Part shown: positions 26,815 through 35,455 of the stretch, piece by piece
Numbering within the stretch: the stretch's first letter is position 1
Layout of the letters: each line of letters begins with the position of its first letter
From: Imhoffiella purpurea
Lineage (GTDB): Bacteria; Pseudomonadota; Gammaproteobacteria; Chromatiales; Chromatiaceae
Reading direction: 5' to 3'
DNA length: 62,817 nt
Assembly (NCBI RefSeq): GCF_000585215.1
Contig: NZ_AONC01000061.1
Span: forward strand, 1 to 62,817
The notes under the pieces: generated by a model
What the model was told of the DNA's origin: nothing
Database searches by the model: none
What the model saw: the letters and a program-made list of their open reading frames with translations, nothing else
Translations under genes and position numbers: made by a program

Positions 26815-27887
26815 GGCCGGACCCTGACCATCTGTCCGGAATGGAGCCGGTTCACCCCCAGCGCGACCACCCGGGTCCCCACCGGGAGCCGGGTTCGGAT
26901 GCGGGCGTACTCGCCATCGATCCCGAGCAGGGTGACGGCCTCGGGCTCGACCCGATCATCGACCAGACGCCAGACGAGCGGCCCGTCGCCGCGCTCCAGA
27001 ACGGCCCCGAGCGGCACCCGCCGCTCGCCCCGAGCCTCCCCAGCGGCCTCGAACCTCAGGGTCAGGGTGGTCCCGAGGGCGAGGTCCCGGGACTCGACCG
27101 CGTCGGGGGCGTCGAGCCTGAAACGGGCACGCCAGGTCCGGGTCGCCGGATCCACGGCACCGGCGATCTCGCGCAGCGAGACCGGGATCGGCGGTCCGTC
27201 GCCGAGCGGATGGGCCAGGGCACGTTCGGGCAGATCGGCGCGCCGATCCTCGGGGACATAGACCTCGGCCTCCAGCGGGCCGTCCTCGGCCAGCGTTCCC
27301 AGCGGCTGGCCCGCGGTCACCACCTGGCCCCGCTGTCCGGTCACGTCGAGCAGGATCCCCGCGGCCGGGGCCTCGAGGACGGCGTATCGGGTGGCATTGA
27401 CCGCCTGCGCCAGCTCCGCCTCGGCCGCCACCAGACGCTCGCGCGCCGCGCGGGCCGCGGTCGCCGCCCGATCGTAATCCTGCTGGCTGGCCAGCTTGCG
27501 CTTCAGCATGTCGGCGAGACGATCGCGCTCGCGCTGGGCGTTGTCGGTCTCGGCGCGCGCGCTGGCCACCTGGGCCTCGGCGGCGACCCGCTGCTGGACC
27601 ACGTCGCGCGGATCGAGCCGAAACAGAACCTGCCCGGCCCCGACCCCCGCCCCCGCGTCGACCAGACGCGCATCGATCCGGCCGCCGATCCGGAACGACA
27701 CCGGAATCTCGTGCCGCGCCTGCCAGGTTCCGGTGAGCGACCATGACGCGGCGCCCGACGCCCGGACCTCGGCCGTCAGCACCCAGGGCGGAAGCACCTG
27801 CGCATCGCTTTCCGCCCCGGGCCGGCAGGCGGGGAGCAGCACCAGGAGGCTCGCCAGGAGAGCCAGGGATATCGCGGATCGCCGCAC
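26811..27887 (-). CDS. RND membrane fusion lipoprotein
   Basis: A periplasmic adaptor of 358 residues linking the RND pump to an outer-membrane channel. I start it at the GTG at 27887 (reads as MRRSAISLALLASLLVLLPAC) because GGAGG lies 8 nt upstream. A TTG at 27902 is in frame but overlaps that ribosome site. The lipobox LLPAC predicts a lipoprotein. The HlyD-like core has IPVSFRIGGRIDARLVDAGA, a coiled-coil hairpin (about residues 100-150) and the lipoyl half-motif. It is the first gene of the two-gene efflux operon. Confidence 0.9.
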   Translation of the reverse strand: MRRSAISLALLASLLVLLPACRPGAESDAQVLPPWVLTAEVRASGAASWSLTGTWQARHEIPVSFRIGGRIDARLVDAGAGVGAGQVLFRLDPRDVVQQRVAAEAQVASARAETDNAQRERDRLADMLKRKLASQQDYDRAATAARAARERLVAAEAELAQAVNATRYAVLEAPAAGILLDVTGQRGQVVTAGQPLGTLAEDGPLEAEVYVPEDRRADLPERALAHPLGDGPPIPVSLREIAGAVDPATRTWRARFRLDAPDAVESRDLALGTTLTLRFEAAGEARGERRVPLGAVLERGDGPLVWRLVDDRVEPEAVTLLGIDGEYARIRTRLPVGTRVVALGVNRLHSGQMVRVRP

Positions 27888-27929
27888 GCACGCATCCTCC
27901 AAAATGAATTGGACCTAGATTATTAATGT

Positions 27930-27939
27930 ACGGTACCGT
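27930..27939. promoter_or_regulatory. Candidate TetR operator, palindrome ACGGTACCGT
   Basis: A perfect 10-bp palindrome lies in the 202-bp divergent region between the efflux operon (start 27887) and the tetR gene (start 28090). It is flanked by partly symmetric AT-rich arms (TTAAT and AGTAA). It sits 43 bp before the fusion-protein start, where it would overlap that promoter. Confidence 0.6.
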
Positions 27940-28089
27940 TTAGTAAATAGCGCAAATCGCAAACGCGCCGGAAGAGGCAATTCGTCCCGACGAACGGTCG
28001 TCGCTCCGCTCGGCGTCCTGCTGAAGGGCGCGGCGTCCTGGTAACCTTGGCGATCGCATCGAACAGCACTCGACCAGTCGCCCCGCCAC

Positions 28090-28779
28090 ATGCCGCAGAA
28101 AGATCCAGACCAGACCGACGCCCAACCCACCCGAGCGGCCCGAGGGCGTCCACAGGACGCCGCCAAGCACGAGGCGATGCTCGACGCGGCCCGGTCGCTC
28201 TTCTATTCGGGCGGACTCAAGGGCCTGACCATGGAAGGCGTGGCGCGCACGGCGGGCGTCTCCAAGGTCACGGTCTATGCCCATTTCAGCGATCTCCCCG
28301 GGCTGATTCGCGCGGTCATCCTGGCCCAGCGCAATCGCATGACCGGCCTCCTCGAGGATCTGTCCACCGATCCAAGCCAATTGCGCATAGCCCTGGTCGA
28401 GTTCGGCCTCTGTCTCATGCGCTACCTGACCAGCGACGAATTCCTCATCCTCCAGCGCATGCTCGCCAGCCAGGCGACCCAATACCCCTGGCTCGGCCCC
28501 ATCTTCTATCAGGAGGGCGCCGAGGCGACCCGCGACAGACTCGCCGGCCTGCTGGAGAAGGCCGTCGAGCGCGGGGACCTCGAACCTCACGACTGCCCCC
28601 GGGCCGCCGAACAGCTGCTGGGGATGTGGCAAGGCTTCCAGACCACCGGGCTCATGATCAACGGCTGCCCCAAACCGACACCCGAGATCCTGAGACAGCG
28701 GGTCGAATCCGGCGTCGATCTCATCCTCGCGGCCCATGCGCGCACCGGAGGCCCGGAGACGGAGACTCGAACGCCATGA
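28090..28779 (+). CDS. TetR/AcrR-family repressor
   Basis: A 229-residue regulator. The HTH is FYSGGLKGLTMEGVARTAGVSKVTVYAHFSDL (about residues 38-70), typical of TetR. The C-terminal ligand domain is helical and of the AcrR/AefR type (TetR_C_7-like). A disordered N-terminal 25 residues (DQTDAQPTRAARGRPQDAAK) precede it. Because it is divergent from the RND operon with a palindrome between, it most likely represses that operon. The trmO gene begins within its stop codon (ATGA). Confidence 0.9.
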   Translation: MPQKDPDQTDAQPTRAARGRPQDAAKHEAMLDAARSLFYSGGLKGLTMEGVARTAGVSKVTVYAHFSDLPGLIRAVILAQRNRMTGLLEDLSTDPSQLRIALVEFGLCLMRYLTSDEFLILQRMLASQATQYPWLGPIFYQEGAEATRDRLAGLLEKAVERGDLEPHDCPRAAEQLLGMWQGFQTTGLMINGCPKPTPEILRQRVESGVDLILAAHARTGGPETETRTP

Positions 28780-29492
28780 ACGTCGAGCCGATCGGAATCG
28801 TCCGCTCGCCCTATACCGACAAGTTCGGCATCCCCCGCCAGCCCGGATTGGTCACCGCGGCCGAGGCCCGTCTGGAGCTCCTGCCACCCTTCGCGCGCCC
28901 GGAGGCATTCAAGGGGATCGAGGGCTTCTCTCACGTCTGGATCCTGTTCGTCTTCCATGCCGACTGCCCCGAGGCCGGCTGGAGGCCCACGGTCCGCCCG
29001 CCGCGTCTCGGCGGACGCGCGTCGGTGGGCGTCTTCGCCAGCCGCGCCCCCTATCGCCCCAATCCGATCGGGATCTCGGCGGTGGAGCACCTGGGATTGA
29101 TCGAGGACGAGCGAGGATTGGCTCTGCGCCTGCGCGGGATCGATCTGCTCGACGGAACGCCCGTGATCGACATCAAACCCTATGTCCCCTATGCCGACGC
29201 GCTGCCTCGGGCGTCGAGCGGTTTCGCGGTGGCGCCGCACAATCGCCAGCTCACCGTGCATTTCTCCGAACAGGCACTGGAGGATCTCGCCCGCGCAGAC
29301 CCCGGGGGAGATCGACAGTTGCGCGACCTCGTCGCCCAGGTCCTGGCTCAGGACCCGCGTCCGGGGTACATGGATCGCTATCCGGAACGGCGCGACTTCG
29401 GCACCCGGCTCCATGAGTTCAACGTCCGCTGGCGCCTCGAGGACGGCGAGACGACCGTGATCGCCATCGAACGACCCGCGCCGGAGCCATGA
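28776..29492 (+). CDS. trmO: tRNA (t6A37) N6-methyltransferase TrmO
   Basis: A 238-residue protein. It is a single-domain beta-barrel enzyme of the TsaA/YaeB class that methylates N6-threonylcarbamoyladenosine in tRNA-Thr using SAM. Diagnostic stretches are IGIVRSPYTDKFGIPRQPGL, FKGIEGFSHVWILFVFH, SRAPYRPNPIGISAV and the GIDLLDGTPVIDIKPYVPY core. The ATG at 28776 overlaps the tetR stop. tsaB, which helps make the t6A substrate, lies at 48.4 kb. The pairing with tetR is probably incidental. Confidence 0.93.
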   Translation: MNVEPIGIVRSPYTDKFGIPRQPGLVTAAEARLELLPPFARPEAFKGIEGFSHVWILFVFHADCPEAGWRPTVRPPRLGGRASVGVFASRAPYRPNPIGISAVEHLGLIEDERGLALRLRGIDLLDGTPVIDIKPYVPYADALPRASSGFAVAPHNRQLTVHFSEQALEDLARADPGGDRQLRDLVAQVLAQDPRPGYMDRYPERRDFGTRLHEFNVRWRLEDGETTVIAIERPAPEP

Positions 29493-29535
29493 GACCGGGA
29501 GATGGCACCCGGATACCGGATCATCGCGCCGAAGC

Positions 29536-29883
29536 GTGCTGATCGACTGGATCGCCCGACGACATGACCACACAGGATTGCGTAGATTCGACCACGACCT
29601 CTCGGAACACTTCAGAGAGGCCCTGTCGAAACAGGTCCCGATCGCGGTGATCATGATCGATGTCGACGACTTCAAGGCGTTCAACGACCGTTTCGGGCAT
29701 CAGAAGGGCGACGAATGTCTGGTCATGATCGCCTCCGCCCTGCAGGAGGGACTGCGTCAGCAAGGGGATCGCGTCTCGCGCTACGGAGGCGAGGAGTTCG
29801 CGCTGACGCTCATGGGCACGGGCCGGGAAGACGCTTGCGCATGGCTCGCCCAGATCGGCAGCGAGGCCCGCGTCTGCCCCTGA
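29536..29883 (+). pseudogene. Truncated GGDEF gene, central part only
   Basis: A 115-codon reading frame (GTG at 29536) with the middle of a diguanylate cyclase domain. DHTGLRRFDHDL resembles the D-x-LTGL-x-NR start. VIMIDVDDFKAFNDRFGHQKGDECL and the active site RYGGEEFALTL follow. It stops about 25 residues after GGEEF, before the VTVSIGVA and YRAKxxGRN strands and helix needed for a fold. There is no sensor domain upstream. It is probably a decayed fragment of a diguanylate cyclase and unlikely to be active. See the reciprocal C-terminal remnant at 53.3-53.6 kb. Confidence 0.75.
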
Positions 29884-29888
29884 ACGCC

Positions 29889-31328
29889 TCAGAGATCGGC
29901 GTCCAGCACGCGCTCGGCCCAGTCCGACAGGGCCTCCAGAACGGGGGCCTTGGCCGGATCCTCTCCAACCGTCTCCCAGAGCTCGGCCAGACGGGCCTGG
30001 TAGCCGTCGACCTGGATGCTGCCGCCGCCGTCCGGATCGGTCAGGCGCTCGAAACGGTAGGCATCCCAGTCCTCCCGCTCCTCCGGGCTCAGGGTCTCGG
30101 GCCAGTTGCGGGCACGGTAGCGGAACAGCATCTCGCGCAGCCGGCCGTCCTCGAACCTTGGCGATTCCCCGGACAACTCGACCGGCGCGAGCGATCGCAG
30201 CCAGTCGAGGGTTCGCCGATCCCGGTCGGAGAAAAAGCCACCCGAGTAGATCATGAGGTCCGGATCGCGCGTCCCCGAATCCTCGGGCGGCCGATGCACG
30301 GCCTCGACCTTGGAGCGGATCTCGTCCGCGTACCCGGCCAGAAAACGGACCCGCTCGACGACCAGATGCGGATCGATGCGCCAGCGCTCCGCCGCATCCG
30401 AACCGAGCGTCTTCATCGGCGCCAGGACGGGGGCGCGATTCACATGGATGGTCTTCAGCGGAACCCGCTCCACGCCCTCCGGCAACTCGGCGGCGGGCGT
30501 GAAGAGACGCCCGCGGATCTCGTCCTCGGAGAGATCCAGGAGCTGGCGCGGATCAGCCCGCAGATCGAAGGCGATGACGCCATTCGGATTCCCGGGACGC
30601 GACGCCAGCGCAAGCACGGGAGCGATGCAGCCCAAGGCCGCCGGATAGCGCGCCGAGGCATGGATCAGCGGCTGACGGCGATCCAGCATCTCGCGCACCC
30701 GCCGCTTGTCGCGCAGCGTGAGCCCGTAGTCGAACAGCTTGGGCTGGGTCCGGCGCAGCAGACGCGCCATGCCGAGGGTCGCCCGAACGTCGGCCAGCGC
30801 ATCGTGGGCACCTGTGTGGGGGATGGCGTTCGCCCCGGTCAGGTGCTCCAGCTTGAAGGAAGGGGTTCCATCGTCGTGACGCGGCCAGTGGATCCCGTCC
30901 GGGCGCAGCGCCTGGGCGAGACGCAGCAGATCGATCAGATCCCAGCGTGAATTCCCGTTCCGCCACTCGCGGGCGTAGGGGTCGAAGAGGTTGCGATACA
31001 GGAGGTTGCGCGTGATCTCGTCGTCGAACCGCATGCTGTTGTAGCCGACCCCGCAGGTACCTGGCTCGCCGAGAACGGCATGGATGGCGGCGGCGAATTC
31101 GGCCTCGCACACACCCTCGCGCTCGGCGTGCTGGGGCGTGATCCCGGTGATGAGACAGGCGTCCGGATGGGGCAGGATGTCGGTCGCAGGACGCGCGTAG
31201 AGAACGAGCGGCGCACCCACCTCGACCAGATCGAGATCGGTGCGCAGACCGGCGAACTGACAGGCACGATCACGCTGGGGATCGGAGCCCCAGGTCTCGT
31301 AATCGTGCCAGTAGAAGCTTTGAGCCAA
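29889..31328 (-). CDS. sbcB: Exodeoxyribonuclease I
   Basis: A 479-residue single-strand-specific 3'-5' exonuclease acting in recombination and mismatch repair. The DnaQ-like domain begins SFYWHDYETWGSDPQRDRACQFAGLRT, with the acidic D-x-E in DYE. Later conserved parts are GYNSMRFDDEITRN, NSRWDLIDLLRL and the HDALADVRAT motif. The SH3-like and helical C-terminal regions are present. The start is a TTG at 31328 with AGGAAG upstream, giving MAQSFYWH. It lies 55 bp after rplS on the same strand. Confidence 0.95.
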   Translation of the reverse strand: MAQSFYWHDYETWGSDPQRDRACQFAGLRTDLDLVEVGAPLVLYARPATDILPHPDACLITGITPQHAEREGVCEAEFAAAIHAVLGEPGTCGVGYNSMRFDDEITRNLLYRNLFDPYAREWRNGNSRWDLIDLLRLAQALRPDGIHWPRHDDGTPSFKLEHLTGANAIPHTGAHDALADVRATLGMARLLRRTQPKLFDYGLTLRDKRRVREMLDRRQPLIHASARYPAALGCIAPVLALASRPGNPNGVIAFDLRADPRQLLDLSEDEIRGRLFTPAAELPEGVERVPLKTIHVNRAPVLAPMKTLGSDAAERWRIDPHLVVERVRFLAGYADEIRSKVEAVHRPPEDSGTRDPDLMIYSGGFFSDRDRRTLDWLRSLAPVELSGESPRFEDGRLREMLFRYRARNWPETLSPEEREDWDAYRFERLTDPDGGGSIQVDGYQARLAELWETVGEDPAKAPVLEALSDWAERVLDADL

Positions 31329-31382
31329 GTCGGAAAAGACTTCCTGGCCGAACGGTCGCCACTGGAGACGACCGCCAGGGAA

Positions 31383-31723
<341 letters not shown>

Positions 31724-31727
<4 letters not shown>

Positions 31728-32497
31728 GATTTCCTTGGCTCCTGTTCTCGACCGGCGCCACCTTCGCGATGGGCCAGGACAAATTCATCTAACAATGCCT
31801 GCTCGGCCGCGCTCAGACCGCGTCGCGCCAGCAGATCGGGGCGACGCAACCAGGTTCGCCCAAGCGCCTGCCGCAGCCGCCAGCGTTCGATCGCGGCATG
31901 GTCGCCGCCGATCAGCACCGGTGGAACCGAGCCTTCCTCGATCCGTTCCGGGCGGGTGTAGTGCGGGCAATCCAACAGCCCGTCCATGTGCGAATCCTGT
32001 CGCGCAGAATCGGCGTGTCCCAACGCCCCGGGCAACAGCCGGATGACGGCATCCATGACCACCATCGCCGGCAGCTCTCCGCCGCTGAGGACATAGTCGC
32101 CGATCGACCATTCCTCATCCACGTGGGTCTCGATCAGGCGCTCGTCGACCCCCTCGTAGCGCCCGGCGAGCAGTATCCAGCCGGGTCGCGCGGCGATCTC
32201 GAGCATCGCGGACTGATCCAGAGGACGCCCCTGAGGCGAAAGATAGGCGACCCGGCTGCCGGGTGCCTGCTCGTGCGCGGCCGCGATCGCATCGCGCAGC
32301 GGCTCGACCTTCATCACCATACCGGGACCGCCACCGTAAGGGCGATCGTCCACCGTCCGATGCGGATCCCGGGTGAAATCCCGCGGATTCCAGAGATGCA
32401 GATCGGCGATACCGCGCGTCAGCGCACGTCCCGTCACGCCCTGATCCGAAAGGATCCGAAACAGCTCCGGAAACAGCGTGATGACATCGAAACGCAT
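31724..32497 (-). CDS. trmD: tRNA (guanine37-N1)-methyltransferase
   Basis: A 257-residue SPOUT methyltransferase making m1G37 in tRNAs that read CNN and CGG codons, which prevents frameshifting. I start it at the ATG at 32497 ([13 protein letters not shown]); 15 more in-frame codons upstream are not conserved. The knotted SAM site is [11 protein letters not shown] and [15 protein letters not shown], followed by [19 protein letters not shown]. It sits between rimM and rplS. Confidence 0.96.
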
Positions 32498-32584
32498 GAT
32501 TACGAGCCCTTTGGCCAGCACCGACGCGCCAGGGCCAGACACACGGTCGGACCGAGATCAGACGGGAGCGAGCGCCGGGAGATC

Positions 32585-33094
32585 CTAGAAATCGGGATCC
32601 CAGTCCACCTCGATACGGCCCGCGTCGAAGTCGACGTCCTTCACGACATCGCCCCAGACGAACGGCAGTAGACGCTCCCGATCGCCCTTGACGACCAAAA
32701 CATCGTTCGCGCCCGTCGAGAAGAGATGATCGACGCGCCCCAGATCGACGCCCGCCGTGGTCGCAACGCTCAGACCTTCGAGATCGATCCAGTAGAACTC
32801 GTCGGGGCTCGGCGGCGGCAAACGGTCGCGCGGAACCGAGATCTCCCGGCCGACCAGCTGAGCGGCCCGGTCGCGGTCGTCACAGCCTTCCAGCCGCGCG
32901 ATGATCCCCTTGCCGTGACGCTTGCCCTCGGCGACTCGAAAGCTCGATGTCTCGACACCGAGCAGCCAGGGCGAATAGCCCAGTATGCCTTCGCGGGGAA
33001 CCGTCTCGGAAAAGATCCTGACCCAACCCTTGACGCCGTAGACACCGGCAACCCTGCCGAGAACGACCCGAGCGTGACCGTCACGCGACTTCAT
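32585..33094 (-). CDS. rimM: Ribosome maturation factor RimM
   Basis: A 169-residue 30S assembly factor that acts on the uS19/16S 3' domain. The N-terminal domain has VVLGRVAGVYGVKGWVRI. The PRC-barrel domain begins about residue 97 and has EFYWIDLEGLSV, ending with FVWGDVVKDVDFDAGRIEVDWDPDF. It lies 26 bp after rpsP in the ribosomal operon. Confidence 0.95.
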   Translation of the reverse strand: MKSRDGHARVVLGRVAGVYGVKGWVRIFSETVPREGILGYSPWLLGVETSSFRVAEGKRHGKGIIARLEGCDDRDRAAQLVGREISVPRDRLPPPSPDEFYWIDLEGLSVATTAGVDLGRVDHLFSTGANDVLVVKGDRERLLPFVWGDVVKDVDFDAGRIEVDWDPDF

Positions 33095-33120
33095 CGCCGC
33101 TGCCCCGGCCGCGCGCGAAA

Positions 33121-33378
33121 TCAGGCGGCGACCGCCTCGCTGGCAGCCTGCTTCAACAGCTGCTTGGCACGATCGGTCGGCTGGGCACCCTGGCTGATCC
33201 AGTAGTCGGCGCGCTCGCGATCGATGCGCAGCGGAATCTCTCCGCCCTTGGCAGTCGGGTTGTAGAACCCGAGGCGTTCGATATAGCGGCCGTCCCGCTT
33301 GGAGCGGATGTCCGCGACGACGATCTGGTAGAAGGGGTTCTTCTTGGAACCACCGCGAGACAAGCGAATCGTGACCAT
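33121..33378 (-). CDS. rpsP: Ribosomal protein bS16
   Basis: An 85-residue 30S protein starting [27 protein letters not shown], with IERLGFYNP and [16 protein letters not shown]. The ATG at 33378 gives the standard length; the frame is open far upstream but is not protein-like. It leads the rpsP-rimM-trmD-rplS operon. Its promoter lies within 33379-33856, but I cannot assign it exactly. Confidence 0.97.
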   Translation of the reverse strand: MVTIRLSRGGSKKNPFYQIVVADIRSKRDGRYIERLGFYNPTAKGGEIPLRIDRERADYWISQGAQPTDRAKQLLKQAASEAVAA

Positions 33379-33856
33379 GTGCTGTCCTGGCTCAGAACTG
33401 ATTGGGCGTTGCGGCGGGCAGCCCCGCAGCAGGTAAACCGCCAAATATACAGAATCCGGAGAAAAATGGAAGAACCAATTTACACCGTCGCATCGGAATG
33501 GGGGGCACCGACACCTCGATTGCACTCGGCCAGACACGAGGGGTCCGGGTTGCGGCGATATCTCTCGCGGAACAGCGCATCGGCAGCACAAATACCACAT
33601 CAATAAAAAGTGTATCTTTTACCCGACAAAAACGGGATTTTATGCTAGGGTCATCACAAATTCGAACAATGGACCCCAAAAACGTCACGCATGAGTGACG
33701 CCGGATGTCGCAGAGTTGTTAAGCTAGTGCCCAAGGAATGACGACAGAACGCGGTCGCTCACCCGGGATACTCGGCTCCGACAGGGAGGATCCCCAGGCG
33801 AATAGGCATCAGAACCGCGCTCCAACGCCGACAGCGCCACGTAAAGAGAGATCCTC
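33379..33856. other. Divergent control region between rpsP and the VpsR-like regulator
   Basis: This 478-bp region is AT-richer than its surroundings at about 33,590-33,680 and holds no supported gene. It must carry the rpsP promoter (minus) and the regulator promoter (plus). A candidate sigma-70 promoter lies at 33619-33647 and a small inverted repeat CGTCAC-N6-GTGACG at 33683-33700. The 5' leader of the regulator would be about 200 nt. Confidence 0.6.
33619..33647 (+). promoter_or_regulatory. Candidate sigma-70 promoter of the VpsR-like regulator
   Basis: TTTACC, a 17-nt spacer and TATGCT fit a moderate housekeeping promoter. The inverted repeat CGTCAC-N6-GTGACG at 33683-33700 lies about 30-50 nt downstream of the predicted start site and could be an operator or a leader hairpin. 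Confidence 0.4.
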
Positions 33857-35278
33857 ATGCGCAAGCTCCTAGTTGTTTCCCAGCATCGGTTGTCAGACGA
33901 GGTCGTCGAGGCTCTGGAGGCCAGACATTGGGCGATCAGCTATGCCGCCGATCTCGAAGACGCGCAAAGCGCCGACAAGCAGCACCGCTTTCTGGTCGGC
34001 TTGGCCCTTTTCTCGGAGAAGCCCGATCCGCGCGAAGAGAGCGAACTCAGGAAGCTGGTCTCCTCCTTTCCGGATATCAAATGGATCGCCGCACTCGCCG
34101 AGGAAGAGATCAATCGCCAGGATGTGAAACGCTTCATCGCCGAGATGCTCTACGACTTCCATGTCTTCCCACTCGAGGCCGAACGCATGGCGACCGTACT
34201 GGGCCATGCCTTCGGGATGGCCAATATCGAGCGCGACCTGAACAAGCGGAGCCCACAACCACAGTCCAAGACCCCGAACCGCTTCGGCCTGATCGGCGAT
34301 AGCGACGTCATGCTCGCCCTCTACCGCATGCTGCAGCGGGCCGCCGAATCGGACGTCTCCGTGCTCATCAGCGGCCCGACCGGAACCGGTAAGGAACTGG
34401 CCGCGCGCGCCATCCACGACCATTCGTCCCGCTCCAAGGGTCCCTATGTCGCCATCAACTGCGCGGCCATACCGCCTTCGCTGCTGCAATCCGAGCTCTT
34501 CGGACACGAGAAGGGATCCTTCACCAGCGCCAACAACCGCAAATCCGGCTACATCCAGAGCGCAGCGGGCGGCACCCTCTTCCTGGACGAGATCGGCGAC
34601 ATGCCGCTCGAGTCTCAGGCGACCCTGCTGCGGTTCCTCGAGGACAAGATCGTCACGCCGATCGGCTCGACCCGGGGCACGCACGTCGACGTCCGGGTGA
34701 TCGCCTCGACCAACGTCGATCTGGAGCAGGCCATCCAAGAGCGGAACTTTCGTTCCGATCTCTATTACCGGCTGGCCTTCCTGACCATCCAGACACCGAG
34801 CCTCTATCGGCGCGATAGCGACATCGAGCTACTGGCCAACCATTTCCTCGAGCAGGTCGCCGCCGAGGCCGGCATGCGCAACCTTAAGTTCAGCCCCGAG
34901 GCATTGGCGGCCCTACGTCACTACCGCTGGCCCGGCAACGTGCGCGAACTGCGCAGTGTGGTCTTCCAGGCCGCATTGAGCTGCGACGATACCCTGATCC
35001 AGCCCGAACACCTGAAGATCAGCGCCGGCCCCATCCCGGTCGCCGAGCCAACGCATCACGAACCGCTGGAAAGGCATCCGCCAGCCGCCCCCCCCCCCTA
35101 CGTGATGGGAACCCTGAAGAGCGCACGCGAGCAGTCGGAGAAGACCAATCTGGAGTTCGCCCTGGAGCGCAACGCCAGCAATATCACCCGGACCGCTCAG
35201 GACCTGGGCGTCTCGCGCATGACGCTCTATCGTCTCATGGCCAAGCATGGAGTCGCCCGCAGCGCCGCGAACCGCTAG
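33857..35278 (+). CDS. VpsR-like AAA+ enhancer-binding regulator
   Basis: A 473-residue transcription activator. The N-terminal 130 residues resemble a degenerate receiver domain of the VpsR type. The AAA+ domain has Walker A GPTGTGKE (Lys179), Walker B GGTLFLDEIGDM and the loop GSFTSA at 220-225 in place of GAFTGA. The C-terminal Fis-type HTH is NASNITRTAQDLGVSRMTLYRLMAKHG. The altered loop suggests that it may not use sigma-54; VpsR of Vibrio cholerae works with sigma-70 and cyclic di-GMP. The linker before the HTH contains an 11-C tract at 35088-35098. Confidence 0.85.
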   Translation: MRKLLVVSQHRLSDEVVEALEARHWAISYAADLEDAQSADKQHRFLVGLALFSEKPDPREESELRKLVSSFPDIKWIAALAEEEINRQDVKRFIAEMLYDFHVFPLEAERMATVLGHAFGMANIERDLNKRSPQPQSKTPNRFGLIGDSDVMLALYRMLQRAAESDVSVLISGPTGTGKELAARAIHDHSSRSKGPYVAINCAAIPPSLLQSELFGHEKGSFTSANNRKSGYIQSAAGGTLFLDEIGDMPLESQATLLRFLEDKIVTPIGSTRGTHVDVRVIASTNVDLEQAIQERNFRSDLYYRLAFLTIQTPSLYRRDSDIELLANHFLEQVAAEAGMRNLKFSPEALAALRHYRWPGNVRELRSVVFQAALSCDDTLIQPEHLKISAGPIPVAEPTHHEPLERHPPAAPPPYVMGTLKSAREQSEKTNLEFALERNASNITRTAQDLGVSRMTLYRLMAKHGVARSAANR

Positions 35279-35455
35279 AGACCGCAGGCGAGCGCGACAG
35301 GATGTCGCGTCGCCGACCGCTCCGAGCGCCAGGGCCGAGCCCCTGACACTCGTCCGGAGATCGTCCGGACAGATAATCCACATTGCCGATACGGACCCTG
35401 GTTCCGTATCCTCGTCGCTCCAAGATCGATGCCGCACTTCCTGGAACGACGTCAC

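Noticed and set aside
24481-27261. A 926-codon plus-strand open frame opposite the RND pump
   Set aside because: It is antisense to a certain gene with low-complexity Gln/Arg/Gly/His composition and no domain or ribosome site.
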